Shown here: positions 41,005-50,820 of the stretch, piece by piece
Layout: the number at the start of each line of letters is the position of its first letter
Numbering within the stretch: position 1 is the first letter of the stretch
Assembly (NCBI GenBank): GCA_021776655.1
Contig: JAJFFK010000031.1
Span: 1 to 64,000, forward strand
Direction of reading: 5' to 3'
Length of the DNA: 64,000 nucleotides
DNA from: Henriciella sp.
Lineage (GTDB): Bacteria; Pseudomonadota; Alphaproteobacteria; Caulobacterales; Hyphomonadaceae
Notes under the pieces: model-generated
The model's database searches: none
What the model was told of the DNA's origin: nothing
Seen by the model: the letters and a program-made list of their open reading frames with translations, nothing else
Position numbers and translations under genes: made by a program

Positions 41005-43104
41005 CTACTCCGCCGCCACAGCGGTTTCAAGACCCTGTTTTTGCATCGAACACTCCGCCATTGTCCTGGACGCCCGCGCCACGGGGTTGGTCAGGTAAAA
41101 ATCGCCAATCGCCGCGCCGAATGGCCGCGCCGCATCGACCGATCCGGCCACCTCAATCGGCGCTTTCAGAGCGTCCACCCCGCTCGCACCCGGCGCAAAC
41201 CCAAGCCCGGAGAAAACAGCGTTCGCGTCGCGCAATTGGTCACGCAATGCATCCGCCGAATCGTAAGGCAGTGTCTTGGCCAACACATCCGACAGGGCCC
41301 GGAAAATCGCCCAGCCCTCACGCGCCTCGCCCTTGGGCTGTACCGCGCGATGGGTCATCTGCACCCGGCCCTCGGTATTGACATATGTCGCCGCCATCTC
41401 GGTATAGGCCGCGCTTGGCAGAATGATATCCGCCGCTGCCGCCCCGGCATCACCGTGCGAGCCAACATAGATCACTTTAGTATCGCCCAGTTTCGATAAG
41501 TCAGCCTCATCCGCGCCAAGCACAACCAGTGTCTCAAGATCACCAGCCAGCATCGACGCAGTATCAACCCCCGCCTCACCCGGCACGAAGCCAACATCCA
41601 GCGCGCCAACCCGGCCAGCCGCGCTGTGCAGCACGCCAAACCCGGCCCAATCCTCGGTAACCGCCTGAACCTCAAGCGCGTAATCATGCACGGCTTTCAG
41701 GATCGCCGCGCCATCATCGCGGCACAGCACGCTCTCGCCGACCACAATCATTGGCCGTTTGGCATTACGCAGGGCTTCAGCCATCTCGCTATCGCGCCCG
41801 AACAGACCATCGAGCGCACCGGGGTCATCGCCGAGATGCTCATAATCATAGGTCAGATCAACGGCCTCACCGATCAGGCCAACTTTCAAATCATTCCATA
41901 GCCAGGCCTTGCGGATACGGGCATTCCACACCGCTGCTTCCTTGCGCGGGTTGACCCCGATCAGCAGCAGCGCATCGGCCTCCTCGACACCCATCAGGGT
42001 CGGGTTGAGGAGATAACGCTCACGCACGCCGTCAGTGCCATATTGCGCCCCTGCCGGGCGACAATCGGTGTTCTGCACACCCAGCGCACGGGCAAGATCG
42101 AGCGCCGCTTTGGCTTGCTCAACCTCGATCAGATCACCCGCGATAAAGCCGATTTTGTCGGCGGGAGCGGACAGCGCGTCTTTGGCCGCCGCAAACGCTT
42201 CACCCCAATTGACCGGGGTGAGCTTGCCACCTTTTCGCACATAGGGCGTATCCAGGCGCTGGCGGGCGAGGCCATCCCAGATGAAGCGCGACTTGTCTGA
42301 TAGCCATTCCTCGTTCACTTCCTCATTGACCACCGGCATGATCCGCATCACCGCGTCGCCCTTGGCATCAACTCGGATCGCACTGCCCATCGCGTCCATG
42401 ATATCTATGCTCGCCGTTTTGCGTAGCTCCCAGGGCCGCGCATTATAGGCGTAAGGTTTCGAGGTCAGCGCCCCGACCGGGCAAAGGTCGATGACATTGC
42501 CGGACAGTTCCGAGGTCAGGCTTTGTTCGAGATAGGTCGTGATCTCAGCACCCTCACCGCGCGAAATCATCCCGATCTCTTCGACGCCAGCGACCTCAGC
42601 AGCGAAGCGCACACAGCGTGTACACTGAATACAGCGGGTCATGATCGTGGCGACCAGCGGGCCCATATTCTTGTCTTCGACCGCGCGCTTGTTTTCTGCA
42701 TAGCGGCTGGTTGAGCGGCCATAGGCGACGGCCTGATCCTGCAAGTCACATTCGCCGCCCTGATCACAGATCGGGCAATCAAGCGGGTGATTGATCAGCA
42801 GGAATTCCATCACGCCACTGCGAGCTTTTTCGACATAATTGCCATTGGTCAGGATGTTGGGCGGCGTGCCGTCCGGGTTCATCCGCATATCACCAACCGT
42901 CTGCGCACAAGACGCAATCGGTTTCGGCGCGCCCTGCCACTGAACCAGACACATCCGGCAATTACCCGCGACAGACAGGCGTTCATGATAACAGAAACGC
43001 GGAATTTCAGCGCCCGCTTCCTCACACGCCTGCATCAGGGTGTAACTGCGCGGCACCTCAATATCCTGGCCATCAATGTTGAGTTTGAAAAGATCGTCAG
43101 TCAT
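41005..43104 (-). CDS. nuoG: NADH-quinone oxidoreductase subunit G
   Basis: N-terminal 2Fe-2S ferredoxin domain, HPLDCPICDQGGECDLQDQAVAYG. Confidence 0.95.
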   Translation of the reverse strand: MTDDLFKLNIDGQDIEVPRSYTLMQACEEAGAEIPRFCYHERLSVAGNCRMCLVQWQGAPKPIASCAQTVGDMRMNPDGTPPNILTNGNYVEKARSGVMEFLLINHPLDCPICDQGGECDLQDQAVAYGRSTSRYAENKRAVEDKNMGPLVATIMTRCIQCTRCVRFAAEVAGVEEIGMISRGEGAEITTYLEQSLTSELSGNVIDLCPVGALTSKPYAYNARPWELRKTASIDIMDAMGSAIRVDAKGDAVMRIMPVVNEEVNEEWLSDKSRFIWDGLARQRLDTPYVRKGGKLTPVNWGEAFAAAKDALSAPADKIGFIAGDLIEVEQAKAALDLARALGVQNTDCRPAGAQYGTDGVRERYLLNPTLMGVEEADALLLIGVNPRKEAAVWNARIRKAWLWNDLKVGLIGEAVDLTYDYEHLGDDPGALDGLFGRDSEMAEALRNAKRPMIVVGESVLCRDDGAAILKAVHDYALEVQAVTEDWAGFGVLHSAAGRVGALDVGFVPGEAGVDTASMLAGDLETLVVLGADEADLSKLGDTKVIYVGSHGDAGAAAADIILPSAAYTEMAATYVNTEGRVQMTHRAVQPKGEAREGWAIFRALSDVLAKTLPYDSADALRDQLRDANAVFSGLGFAPGASGVDALKAPIEVAGSVDAARPFGAAIGDFYLTNPVARASRTMAECSMQKQGLETAVAAE

Positions 43105-43107
43105 GGA

Positions 43108-43482
43108 TCAGCTATCTTCCGCAAGGTTGAACGCCATCGGGCCGGGTTCGCGAATGAAGCCCCAGGTCGCGGTGCAAATGACAAGGGTCAGGAACAAGGG
43201 CAATGCATGCTCCATCGATTCCTGACGCGCCGCCATCGCCAAATAAGTCACGCAAGACAGAGCGCCGCAAAGGATACTGCCCCACAAGAGCTGCGCCCGG
43301 AACACGCCCCCATAAGCAAACAGGACCATGCCGCCAGTGGTGCAAAACAATGTCAGATAACAGACATCCATCGCTGTCTTGACCGCGAACAAAGGCGCCT
43401 CGTCGAGATAAAGCCCGAACATCAAATGCGCACCATACGCCATCAGCGCCGCGCACCAAAGAAGGGTTAGAATGGCTCTCAT
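43108..43482 (-). CDS. Hypothetical multi-TM membrane protein in nuo operon
   Basis: MRAILTLLWCAALMAYGAHLMFGLYLDEAPLFAVKTAMDVCYLTLFCTTGGMVLFAYG...; internal ATG (43482) fits operon spacing. Confidence 0.7.
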   Translation of the reverse strand: MRAILTLLWCAALMAYGAHLMFGLYLDEAPLFAVKTAMDVCYLTLFCTTGGMVLFAYGGVFRAQLLWGSILCGALSCVTYLAMAARQESMEHALPLFLTLVICTATWGFIREPGPMAFNLAEDS

Positions 43483-43484
43483 AA

Positions 43485-43595
43485 TCAACCCTTTCCAGAC
43501 CGCGATAACAAATGAACCAAAAAAACGACTATGAGAACGGGAATCGCCAGAACGATCAGAACCAATAGCAATTGAATTGGACCAACAGCTCCCAT
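43485..43595 (-). CDS. Predicted 36-aa single-TM small protein in nuo operon
   Basis: MGAVGPIQLLLVLIVLAIPVLIVVFLVHLLSRSGKG; ATG 5 nt after nuoF stop, GGAG-containing RBS, stop 2 nt before the next ORF's ATG; below the size cutoff of the supplied ORF track. Confidence 0.6.
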   Translation of the reverse strand: MGAVGPIQLLLVLIVLAIPVLIVVFLVHLLSRSGKG

Positions 43596-43600
43596 AATCT

Positions 43601-44908
43601 TTACTCCGCTGCCACGACACCGCCCTGCACCAGCGCTCTTGGCGCTCGGTACTGGGTGATACGGTCTTCGATTTCAACTCGGAAATGGCGGATCAGGCCC
43701 TGTACAGGCCAGGCCGCCGCGTCGCCGAGCGCACAGATCGTGTGGCCCTCGATTTGATGCGAGACTTCAAGCAATTGGTCGATCTCGTCATGCTCGGCCT
43801 CGCCCTTGGCCATCCGGGTTAGCACGCGCCACATCCAGCCAGTGCCTTCACGGCACGGCGTACACTGGCCACAGCTTTCATGCTTGTAGAAATAGGCCAG
43901 CCGGGCAATCGCTGCGATCAGGTCGGTGGACTTGTCCATGACGATCACCGCCGCTGTGCCGAGACCGGATTTCAGGTCGCGCAACGTGTCAAAGTCCATA
44001 TAGGCGTCCATGATCTGCTCTGCTGGAACCATTGGCACTGATGAGCCGCCGGGGATCACCGCTTTAAGGTTCTCCCAACCGCCGCGAATGCCGCCGCAAT
44101 GCGTCTCGATCAGATCCTTGAACGTGATCGACATTTCTTCTTCGACATTGCACGGGGTGTTGACGTGACCAGAGATGCAAAACAGCTTTGTCCCGGTATT
44201 GTTCGGGCGGCCAAAACCGGCAAACCAACCCGCACCGCGCCGCAAAATGGTTGGCGCAACCGCAATAGACTCAACATTATTCACCGTGGTTGGCATACCA
44301 TAGAGGCCAGCATTGGCCGGGAATGGCGGCTTCAGGCGCGGCTGGCCTTTTTTGCCTTCAAGGCTTTCCAGAAGCGCGGTTTCCTCGCCGCAAATATACG
44401 CGCCAGCACCGTGATGGACGTAGAGCTCGAAATCCCAGCCATTCTTGTTGTTCTGTCCGATCAGTTTGGCTTCATAGGCCTCTTTGACCGCCTTTTCGAG
44501 CGCCTCGCGTTCAGCAATATATTCGCCGCGCAGATAGACATAGCATTTATGTGCCCGCATGGCGCGGCTGGCGACCATGCAGCCCTCAATCAACAAATGC
44601 GGATCGTGGCGCATGATCTCACGATCCTTACAAGTGCCGGGCTCGGACTCGTCGGCATTGACGACAAGATAATGCGGCCGGGTTTCACTGACCGTCTTGG
44701 GCATGAAGGTCCATTTCAGGCCGGTCGGGAAGCCCGCGCCGCCGCGCCCGCGCAGGCCGCTTTGCTTGATCTGATCGCAAATCCACTCTGGCCCCGCGCC
44801 CAGCATTTCACGCGTCAGGTGCCACGCCCCGCGCCGCTTTGCGTCCTCAAGATCCGGCGAATGAGCGCCGTAGAGATTGGTGAAAATGCGGTCTTTATCT
44901 TGCAGCAT
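43601..44908 (-). CDS. nuoF: NADH-quinone oxidoreductase subunit F
   Basis: [34 protein letters not shown]. Confidence 0.97.
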   Translation of the reverse strand: MLQDKDRIFTNLYGAHSPDLEDAKRRGAWHLTREMLGAGPEWICDQIKQSGLRGRGGAGFPTGLKWTFMPKTVSETRPHYLVVNADESEPGTCKDREIMRHDPHLLIEGCMVASRAMRAHKCYVYLRGEYIAEREALEKAVKEAYEAKLIGQNNKNGWDFELYVHHGAGAYICGEETALLESLEGKKGQPRLKPPFPANAGLYGMPTTVNNVESIAVAPTILRRGAGWFAGFGRPNNTGTKLFCISGHVNTPCNVEEEMSITFKDLIETHCGGIRGGWENLKAVIPGGSSVPMVPAEQIMDAYMDFDTLRDLKSGLGTAAVIVMDKSTDLIAAIARLAYFYKHESCGQCTPCREGTGWMWRVLTRMAKGEAEHDEIDQLLEVSHQIEGHTICALGDAAAWPVQGLIRHFRVEIEDRITQYRAPRALVQGGVVAAE

Positions 44909-45948
44909 CAGTCTTCACCCTCGTCCTTCGAGGACTCAACCTCGCCTGCGTCAACGCGTTTGGAAAACGCCGTTTCCTCACCCGCCGCTAGTGTTTTGGC
45001 CTGCGCAATCCAGTCTTCTCGTTCGACCCGGCCCGGAAACGATAACTCATTTTCGACCCATGCAATATTGACCGGCGTCCAGGCAGCAACCTGGCTGAAC
45101 TTGTAGAAGCCGAGCGCATTCAGCGCCGTCTCGTTCACTGGCCCAATGCCCTTGATCCGCTTGAGATCGTCTTCCTCGCCCGCCGCAACTTTAAGCGCCT
45201 CTGGCTTTTCGCCCGTAGCTGCCGGTTTTGTCGTCTCGATCAAAGTTTTCTTGGCGGGTGCAGGCGTCTTGGGCTCAGCCGGAGCCGGCGCATCACTTGG
45301 CAGGTTTGGCAGTGTTTTGACCGCCTTGCTGCGCGACCCGTCATACAGCTCTGCTTCGACCAGCGACTTCGCGCCGCCCTCAGGTGCAGAGTTCAGCCGG
45401 TCAATAAATGTACCGGGCTTCACATCAGCGCCGTTCTGCAGTTTGGCAAGAATTTCAGTGAGGCTGTCTGGCGTCAGGTCTTCGTAATAATAGTCATTGA
45501 TCTGAACCATGGGCGCATTGACGCAAGCGCCCAGACACTCAACCTCTTCCCAGGATAGGCGGCCATCATCGGTGACGTGCATCTTCGGGCCGATCTTCGC
45601 CTCACAAACCGTCTTCAAATCATTCGCGCCGCGCAGCATGCATGGGGTCGTGCCACACAATTGAATGTGGTGTTTGCCAACTGGCTGGAGCCGGAACATC
45701 GTATAGAAGGTCGCCACTTCGTAGACGCGGATATATGGCATTTCAAGGCGATCCGCGACTTCGCGCATAGCCGGTTCGGACAGCCAACCGGCATTGTCCT
45801 TTTGCGCGAGCCATAGCAGCGGAATGACGCCAGACCGCTTCTTGTCGTCCGGGTATTTGGCCAGCCAGAACGCAATTGTCGGCTCGGTCTCCGGCAGAAA
45901 AGCAAAACTGTCGCCGCCCGCCTCAATATCAAATCTACGCAGCGCCAT
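44908..45948 (-). CDS. nuoE: NADH-quinone oxidoreductase subunit E with C-terminal HhH-like extension
   Basis: [14 protein letters not shown] and [22 protein letters not shown]-terminal [30 protein letters not shown]. Confidence 0.95.
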   Translation of the reverse strand: MALRRFDIEAGGDSFAFLPETEPTIAFWLAKYPDDKKRSGVIPLLWLAQKDNAGWLSEPAMREVADRLEMPYIRVYEVATFYTMFRLQPVGKHHIQLCGTTPCMLRGANDLKTVCEAKIGPKMHVTDDGRLSWEEVECLGACVNAPMVQINDYYYEDLTPDSLTEILAKLQNGADVKPGTFIDRLNSAPEGGAKSLVEAELYDGSRSKAVKTLPNLPSDAPAPAEPKTPAPAKKTLIETTKPAATGEKPEALKVAAGEEDDLKRIKGIGPVNETALNALGFYKFSQVAAWTPVNIAWVENELSFPGRVEREDWIAQAKTLAAGEETAFSKRVDAGEVESSKDEGED

Positions 45949-47153
45949 TAGCGGTCAATCTCCCCGAACACGATGTCTAGCGAGCCGAGGATGGCCGAGA
46001 CGTCGGCCAATTGGTGGCCTTTGCATAAATGATCCATGGCGGCGAGGTGGGGATAGCTCGGCGCGCGCACTTTCACCCGGTACGGACGGTTGCTGCCATC
46101 GGCGATCAGATACACCCCGAACTCACCCTTCGGCGCTTCAATCGCGGTGTAAGTCTCGCCTTCCGGCACGTGGAACCCTTCGGTGTAGAGTTTGAAGTGA
46201 TGGATCAGGGCTTCCATCGAATTTTTCATCTCAGCCCGGCGCGGCGGCGAGGCTTTCGTGCCCTGGGTTAGAATGTCGCCTTTTGGCATATTCTCGATGC
46301 ACCATTTGATAATCTCGTTCGAGACCTGCATCTCATCCATGCGGCAGACATAGCGATCATAATTATCGCCATTCTTGCCAATGATGACCGGGAAGACGTT
46401 ATGCGGAATCTCGCTGTAAATCTCATACGGTTGGGACCGGCGCAAATCCCAGGCGAGGCCCGATCCGCGCGCCATCACGCCAGAGAAACCCCATTGCATG
46501 ATGGTCTTTTCATTGACCACGCCAATATCAACATTGCGCTGTTTGAAGATCCGGTTTTCCGAAATCAGGCCTTCGAAATTCTCCATCATCTTGGGAAATT
46601 CGGCGCAGAAGGCCATAATGTCGTCGATCAGTTTCTGATCAATATCCTGATGCACACCGCCGGGCCGGAAATAGGCCGCATGCATGCGCGAGCCACTGGC
46701 GCGCTCGTAGAAACCGATCAGCTTTTCACGCTCTTCAAACGCCCAGGTGATCGGGGTCAGCGCGCCGCAATCGAGGATCTGAGTACTGACATTCAGCAGG
46801 TGATTGAGGATCCGGCCAATCTCGGAATAGATCACCCGGATGAAGCTGGCACGGCGCGGCACTTCAAGTCCAAGCATACGCTCAATCGCCAGACACCAGG
46901 CATGTTCCTGGTTCATCGGTGCAACATAATCGAGCCGGTCAAAATACGGCAGACCTTGAAGGTATGTCTTATATTCGAGCAATTTCTCGGTACCGCGATG
47001 CAACAGACCGATATGACAATCAACCCGGTCAACCAGCTCACCATCAAGGTCCAGCACCATCCGCAGCACGCCATGCGCCGCCGGATGCTGCGGCCCGAAA
47101 TTCATCGTGAACGTGCGATCCTGTTCAGGCAGGAGTTTCATGTCATCCGCCAT
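45948..47153 (-). CDS. nuoD: NADH-quinone oxidoreductase subunit D
   Basis: [39 protein letters not shown]. Confidence 0.97.
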   Translation of the reverse strand: MADDMKLLPEQDRTFTMNFGPQHPAAHGVLRMVLDLDGELVDRVDCHIGLLHRGTEKLLEYKTYLQGLPYFDRLDYVAPMNQEHAWCLAIERMLGLEVPRRASFIRVIYSEIGRILNHLLNVSTQILDCGALTPITWAFEEREKLIGFYERASGSRMHAAYFRPGGVHQDIDQKLIDDIMAFCAEFPKMMENFEGLISENRIFKQRNVDIGVVNEKTIMQWGFSGVMARGSGLAWDLRRSQPYEIYSEIPHNVFPVIIGKNGDNYDRYVCRMDEMQVSNEIIKWCIENMPKGDILTQGTKASPPRRAEMKNSMEALIHHFKLYTEGFHVPEGETYTAIEAPKGEFGVYLIADGSNRPYRVKVRAPSYPHLAAMDHLCKGHQLADVSAILGSLDIVFGEIDR

Positions 47154-47782
47154 TAGGCGCCCTCCTCCTCAGCATCATCGGCTTTTTCATCACCCGGAAT
47201 GACGGCTGCAATGCCTTCCCAAGGGCTAAGGAAATCGAAGTTGCGGTATTCCTGCGTCAACTCAACCGGTTCATGCACGATACGCTTTTTCAGGTCGTCA
47301 TAGCGAATTTCGGTATAGCCGGTGAGCGGGAAATCCTTGCGCAGCGGATAGCCCTCAAAGCCATAATCGGTCAAAATCCGGCGCATATCCGGGTGGCCGG
47401 CAAACCGCACGCCGTACATGTCAAAGGCTTCGCGCTCATACCAGTCGGCAGACGGATGAAGCTTGGTCAGCGTCGGCACAGCGCTTTCTTCATCGGTACG
47501 AATCTTGACCCGCACCCGGTGGTTCATGCGCATTGACAGGAAGTGATAGACCACCTCGAACCGCTGCCCGCGCTCGGGATAGTCAACCCCGCAAATATCA
47601 ATCAGCGTCTCAAAGCTGCACATCACATCGCGCTTGAGGAAATCGGCCAGTGAGGCAATCGCATCGCGTTCGGCATATAGCGTCAGGTCACCAAACATGA
47701 CGTCGAACTTGCGTACCGCATCAGGCATTTTCTCAGCGATATACTCGCCCAGAATATCCAGCGCTTCGGTCTGTTCACTCAT
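47153..47782 (-). CDS. nuoC: NADH-quinone oxidoreductase subunit C
   Basis: [43 protein letters not shown]; start at internal MSEQTEA (47782). Confidence 0.95.
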   Translation of the reverse strand: MSEQTEALDILGEYIAEKMPDAVRKFDVMFGDLTLYAERDAIASLADFLKRDVMCSFETLIDICGVDYPERGQRFEVVYHFLSMRMNHRVRVKIRTDEESAVPTLTKLHPSADWYEREAFDMYGVRFAGHPDMRRILTDYGFEGYPLRKDFPLTGYTEIRYDDLKKRIVHEPVELTQEYRNFDFLSPWEGIAAVIPGDEKADDAEEEGA

Positions 47783-47795
47783 GTCCCAAAGCTCC

Positions 47796-48365
47796 CTAGC
47801 GCTCGATTGAGCCTTCACGGCGGATTTTCTTCTGCAACTGCAAGAAGCCATAGACCAAAGCCTCAGCGGTCGGCGGGCAACCCGGCACGTAAATGTCAAC
47901 CGGAACAATCCGGTCACAGCCGCGCACAACGCTATAGCTATAGTGGTAATAGCCGCCGCCATTCGCGCACGATCCCATCGAGATCACATAGCGCGGCTCA
48001 GGCATCTGGTCGTAAACCTTACGCATTGCCGGGGCCATTTTATTGGTCAGCGTCCCGGCAACGATCATCACATCCGATTGGCGCGGTGAGCCACGCGGGG
48101 CAATGCCGAACCGCTCCAGATCATAGCGCGGGTTCGCCGCTTGCATCATCTCAACCGCGCAGCAAGCGAGGCCAAAGCTCATGAACATCAGCGAGCCGGT
48201 ACGCGCCCAAGCGATCAGGTCATCAGCGCCCGCGACGAAATATCCCTTATCGGCCAGATGGTCCGACAGACCGGCATAGAACGGGTCATCAGCGCGGACA
48301 TCTGCGCCGCCCTCAATACCGGCTCGGCCAGCGCCAAGTGCATAGGGTTTGAAATCATCCGCCAT
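47796..48365 (-). CDS. nuoB: NADH-quinone oxidoreductase subunit B
   Basis: [69 protein letters not shown]. Confidence 0.97.
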   Translation of the reverse strand: MADDFKPYALGAGRAGIEGGADVRADDPFYAGLSDHLADKGYFVAGADDLIAWARTGSLMFMSFGLACCAVEMMQAANPRYDLERFGIAPRGSPRQSDVMIVAGTLTNKMAPAMRKVYDQMPEPRYVISMGSCANGGGYYHYSYSVVRGCDRIVPVDIYVPGCPPTAEALVYGFLQLQKKIRREGSIER

Positions 48366-48377
48366 CGCCCGCGCTCC

Positions 48378-48752
48378 CTAGTGCCACTCGAGTGCGCCGC
48401 GACGCCACTCATAGATGAAGCCAACCGTCAGAACACTGAGAAACAGCACCATAGACCAGAACCCGAACACGCCAATGGTCCCAAGGCTGACCGCCCATGG
48501 AAACAGAAAGGCGATCTCCAGGTCAAAGATAATGAATAGAATCGCGACCAGATAGAAGCGAACGTCAAACTTCATCCGGGCATCATCGAAGGCGTTAAAG
48601 CCGCACTCATAAGCAGAGTTTTTCTCAGGATCCGGATTGTGTGGCGCAAGCACCGCTGCCCCGACAATGAACAGAAGCGAGATGATCGTGCCCAGTCCCA
48701 AAAACAGGAGAACCGGCAAATAATCGAGGGCGAGGCGCTGAATATCAGTCAT
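48378..48752 (-). CDS. nuoA: NADH-quinone oxidoreductase subunit A
   Basis: [44 protein letters not shown]. Confidence 0.97.
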   Translation of the reverse strand: MTDIQRLALDYLPVLLFLGLGTIISLLFIVGAAVLAPHNPDPEKNSAYECGFNAFDDARMKFDVRFYLVAILFIIFDLEIAFLFPWAVSLGTIGVFGFWSMVLFLSVLTVGFIYEWRRGALEWH

Positions 48753-49020
48753 ACGAACTAAGGTCTCCCGTTGACCGGATAGAATGTGTCTGTGCGATAA
48801 AACGCTTTCGCGCCAAGCGCAAGATCGTCTGCCCTGTCTGACTAGCCTTTTTCAGCGGCAATTTCCTCCCTATTTTCTGCGACCTGGCGTCACGCCACTG
48901 CGAGACGCTCGTAACAAGAAAACCAAACCTCGTTTAAGGCCCAAATTTCTCGAATTATCAGATCATCGTTTATGCCTGATCCTTGATCAACAGGAGGCGA
49001 AATTTCCGGTGAGCACAATA

Positions 49021-49632
49021 CTATCTGATTTCGCCTGTACCCGGATCGAAGACCAGCACACGGCCATCAACGGTTGTTGCGGTGACGACCCAGCGCTCAG
49101 TGAAGACCACGCCATCCACACTCACGGTTTTGACCAGTTTCGGCGCTTCAGAAAAAATCGTGTAGTGAGAGACGGATGCTGACACATTTTCATAAGCAGA
49201 AAATGATCCCGACTGTGCCTTCTCAGGCCCTGAAATATCCAGTGTGGAGTAACTCTTGATCAGGTTACCACCTTGATAAAATGCAATCGCCAGATGATCG
49301 GCTTGCGGATCATGACCACGATGCCAGGAGCCCAAACGTATGATTGTATTGCCTATCGGATGGCACAAAACAAATATTCTCCCGCTGAACCAGTCGTAAC
49401 TCTCAACCAATTCATCCTGACCCCTGCTAACACGCAAGACATCGGTGCGGCCCTGTTGGCGCAGGCCCGACTGAGGATCGACATCGTGATCCGGTATAGA
49501 TTTCGCGTAGCACCGCCCGTAAGGACCGGCAGAGACGTTCGCCACATTACCGGCTTCCTGATCAGCTAAAGCAACAGATGCCGAGGACACCAGAGTAATA
49601 GAAAACAGCAAAAGTCGAATAAGCAAGTTCAT
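49021..49632 (-). CDS. Hypothetical secreted protein
   Basis: N-terminal signal peptide MNLLIRLLLFSITLVSSASVALA; no family recognised. Confidence 0.55.
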   Translation of the reverse strand: MNLLIRLLLFSITLVSSASVALADQEAGNVANVSAGPYGRCYAKSIPDHDVDPQSGLRQQGRTDVLRVSRGQDELVESYDWFSGRIFVLCHPIGNTIIRLGSWHRGHDPQADHLAIAFYQGGNLIKSYSTLDISGPEKAQSGSFSAYENVSASVSHYTIFSEAPKLVKTVSVDGVVFTERWVVTATTVDGRVLVFDPGTGEIR

Positions 49633-49752
49633 GGAGATGACTATAGAATAAAACCCTCCGGAGCGACAGTCCGCGTCTCTGCGTAGGCGGCTGTGCAGTC
49701 AGAATAATCGATATGCCCTTGTTGCCGCAGCCAAGACTGCATACTGGACGGT

Positions 49753-50820
49753 ATGACTTTTGTGATCGCTGACTTGTCGGACCTGACCGCCCTGCCTTTT
49801 GACGAGATTATTGATGTCAGATCGCCTGCTGAATTTGCCATTGACCACCTCCCCGGAGCGATCAATCTGCCTGTCCTGAGCGATGCTGAGCGCGCCGAAG
49901 TCGGCACGATCTACGTCCAAGACAGCAAGTTCAGAGCGCGCAAGGTCGGAGCGGCCCTGATCGCACGCAACGCAGCCCAGCATATAGAGACCCATTTGGC
50001 CGACAAGACCGGCGAATACGCGCCGCTGATCTATTGCTGGCGCGGCGGGCAAAGATCGGGATCATTTGCAACCATCCTCAAACAGATCGGTTGGCGCGTA
50101 CAGACTTTGCAGGGGGGGTACACGTCTTATCGACGGGCGGTTGTACGCATCCTGTATGCGCAACCCTTTCCCTGCAAAGTGATTTTGGTTAGCGGCAATA
50201 CCGGCACAGCAAAAACCGAGTTTCTGCTCGAATTACAGGCGCTTGGCCAGCAGGTTATCAATCTTGAAGGTCTCGCCAATCATCGCGGCTCACTGTTTGG
50301 CGCGCGCGCAACGCAGCAACCCTCGCAAAAAGCTTTCGAAACAGAAATTGCCGGCCAAATGGCGCAGTTTGACCCCGAACGCCCCGTGCTGGTCGAGGCA
50401 GAATCAAGCCGGATAGGAGAATGCCGCCTGCCCCCGGCGCTATGGAATGCGATGAAAGTCGCGCCGCGCATCGAAATAGAAGCTTCGATAGACGCCCGCT
50501 CAGCCTATCTCGCCAAGACCTATCGCGACATTACCAGCAATGCGGATCAACTCAGTGCGATGATCAATCGCTTGCGCCGATACCACGCGGCTGAAACAAT
50601 CGAAGATTGGCAAACGCTCGCTGAGAGCGGCAAGTTTCAGGCCCTTGCCGCCGAGCTGATGCTCCAACACTATGATCCGCGTTACACCAAGCAGGGGTCA
50701 CGCAGCAAACGCGCGCCGGCCCGCACTGTGCCACTCGGCGATCTGTCACCCGAAACCGTACAGAGCGCTGCACGTGAGATGATCTCGCTCATTCCATCCG
50801 TCGCTAACTCACAGCAATAA
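49753..50820 (+). CDS. mnmH: tRNA 2-selenouridine synthase
   Basis: Rhodanese domain DVRSPAEFAIDHLPGAINLPVL...YCWRGGQRSGS plus P-loop-like SGNTGTAKTE. Confidence 0.93.
   Translation: MTFVIADLSDLTALPFDEIIDVRSPAEFAIDHLPGAINLPVLSDAERAEVGTIYVQDSKFRARKVGAALIARNAAQHIETHLADKTGEYAPLIYCWRGGQRSGSFATILKQIGWRVQTLQGGYTSYRRAVVRILYAQPFPCKVILVSGNTGTAKTEFLLELQALGQQVINLEGLANHRGSLFGARATQQPSQKAFETEIAGQMAQFDPERPVLVEAESSRIGECRLPPALWNAMKVAPRIEIEASIDARSAYLAKTYRDITSNADQLSAMINRLRRYHAAETIEDWQTLAESGKFQALAAELMLQHYDPRYTKQGSRSKRAPARTVPLGDLSPETVQSAAREMISLIPSVANSQQ

Noticed and set aside
47783-47962. N-terminal extension of the nuoC ORF
   Set aside because: Overlaps nuoB out of frame; NuoC starts at MSEQTEA (47782).
50117-50123. 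G7 homopolymer within mnmH (possible phase-variation tract)
   Set aside because: Reading frame continues normally (LQGGYTSYRRAVV matches the family motif); a single G7 in a GC-rich genome is weak evidence of slippage.
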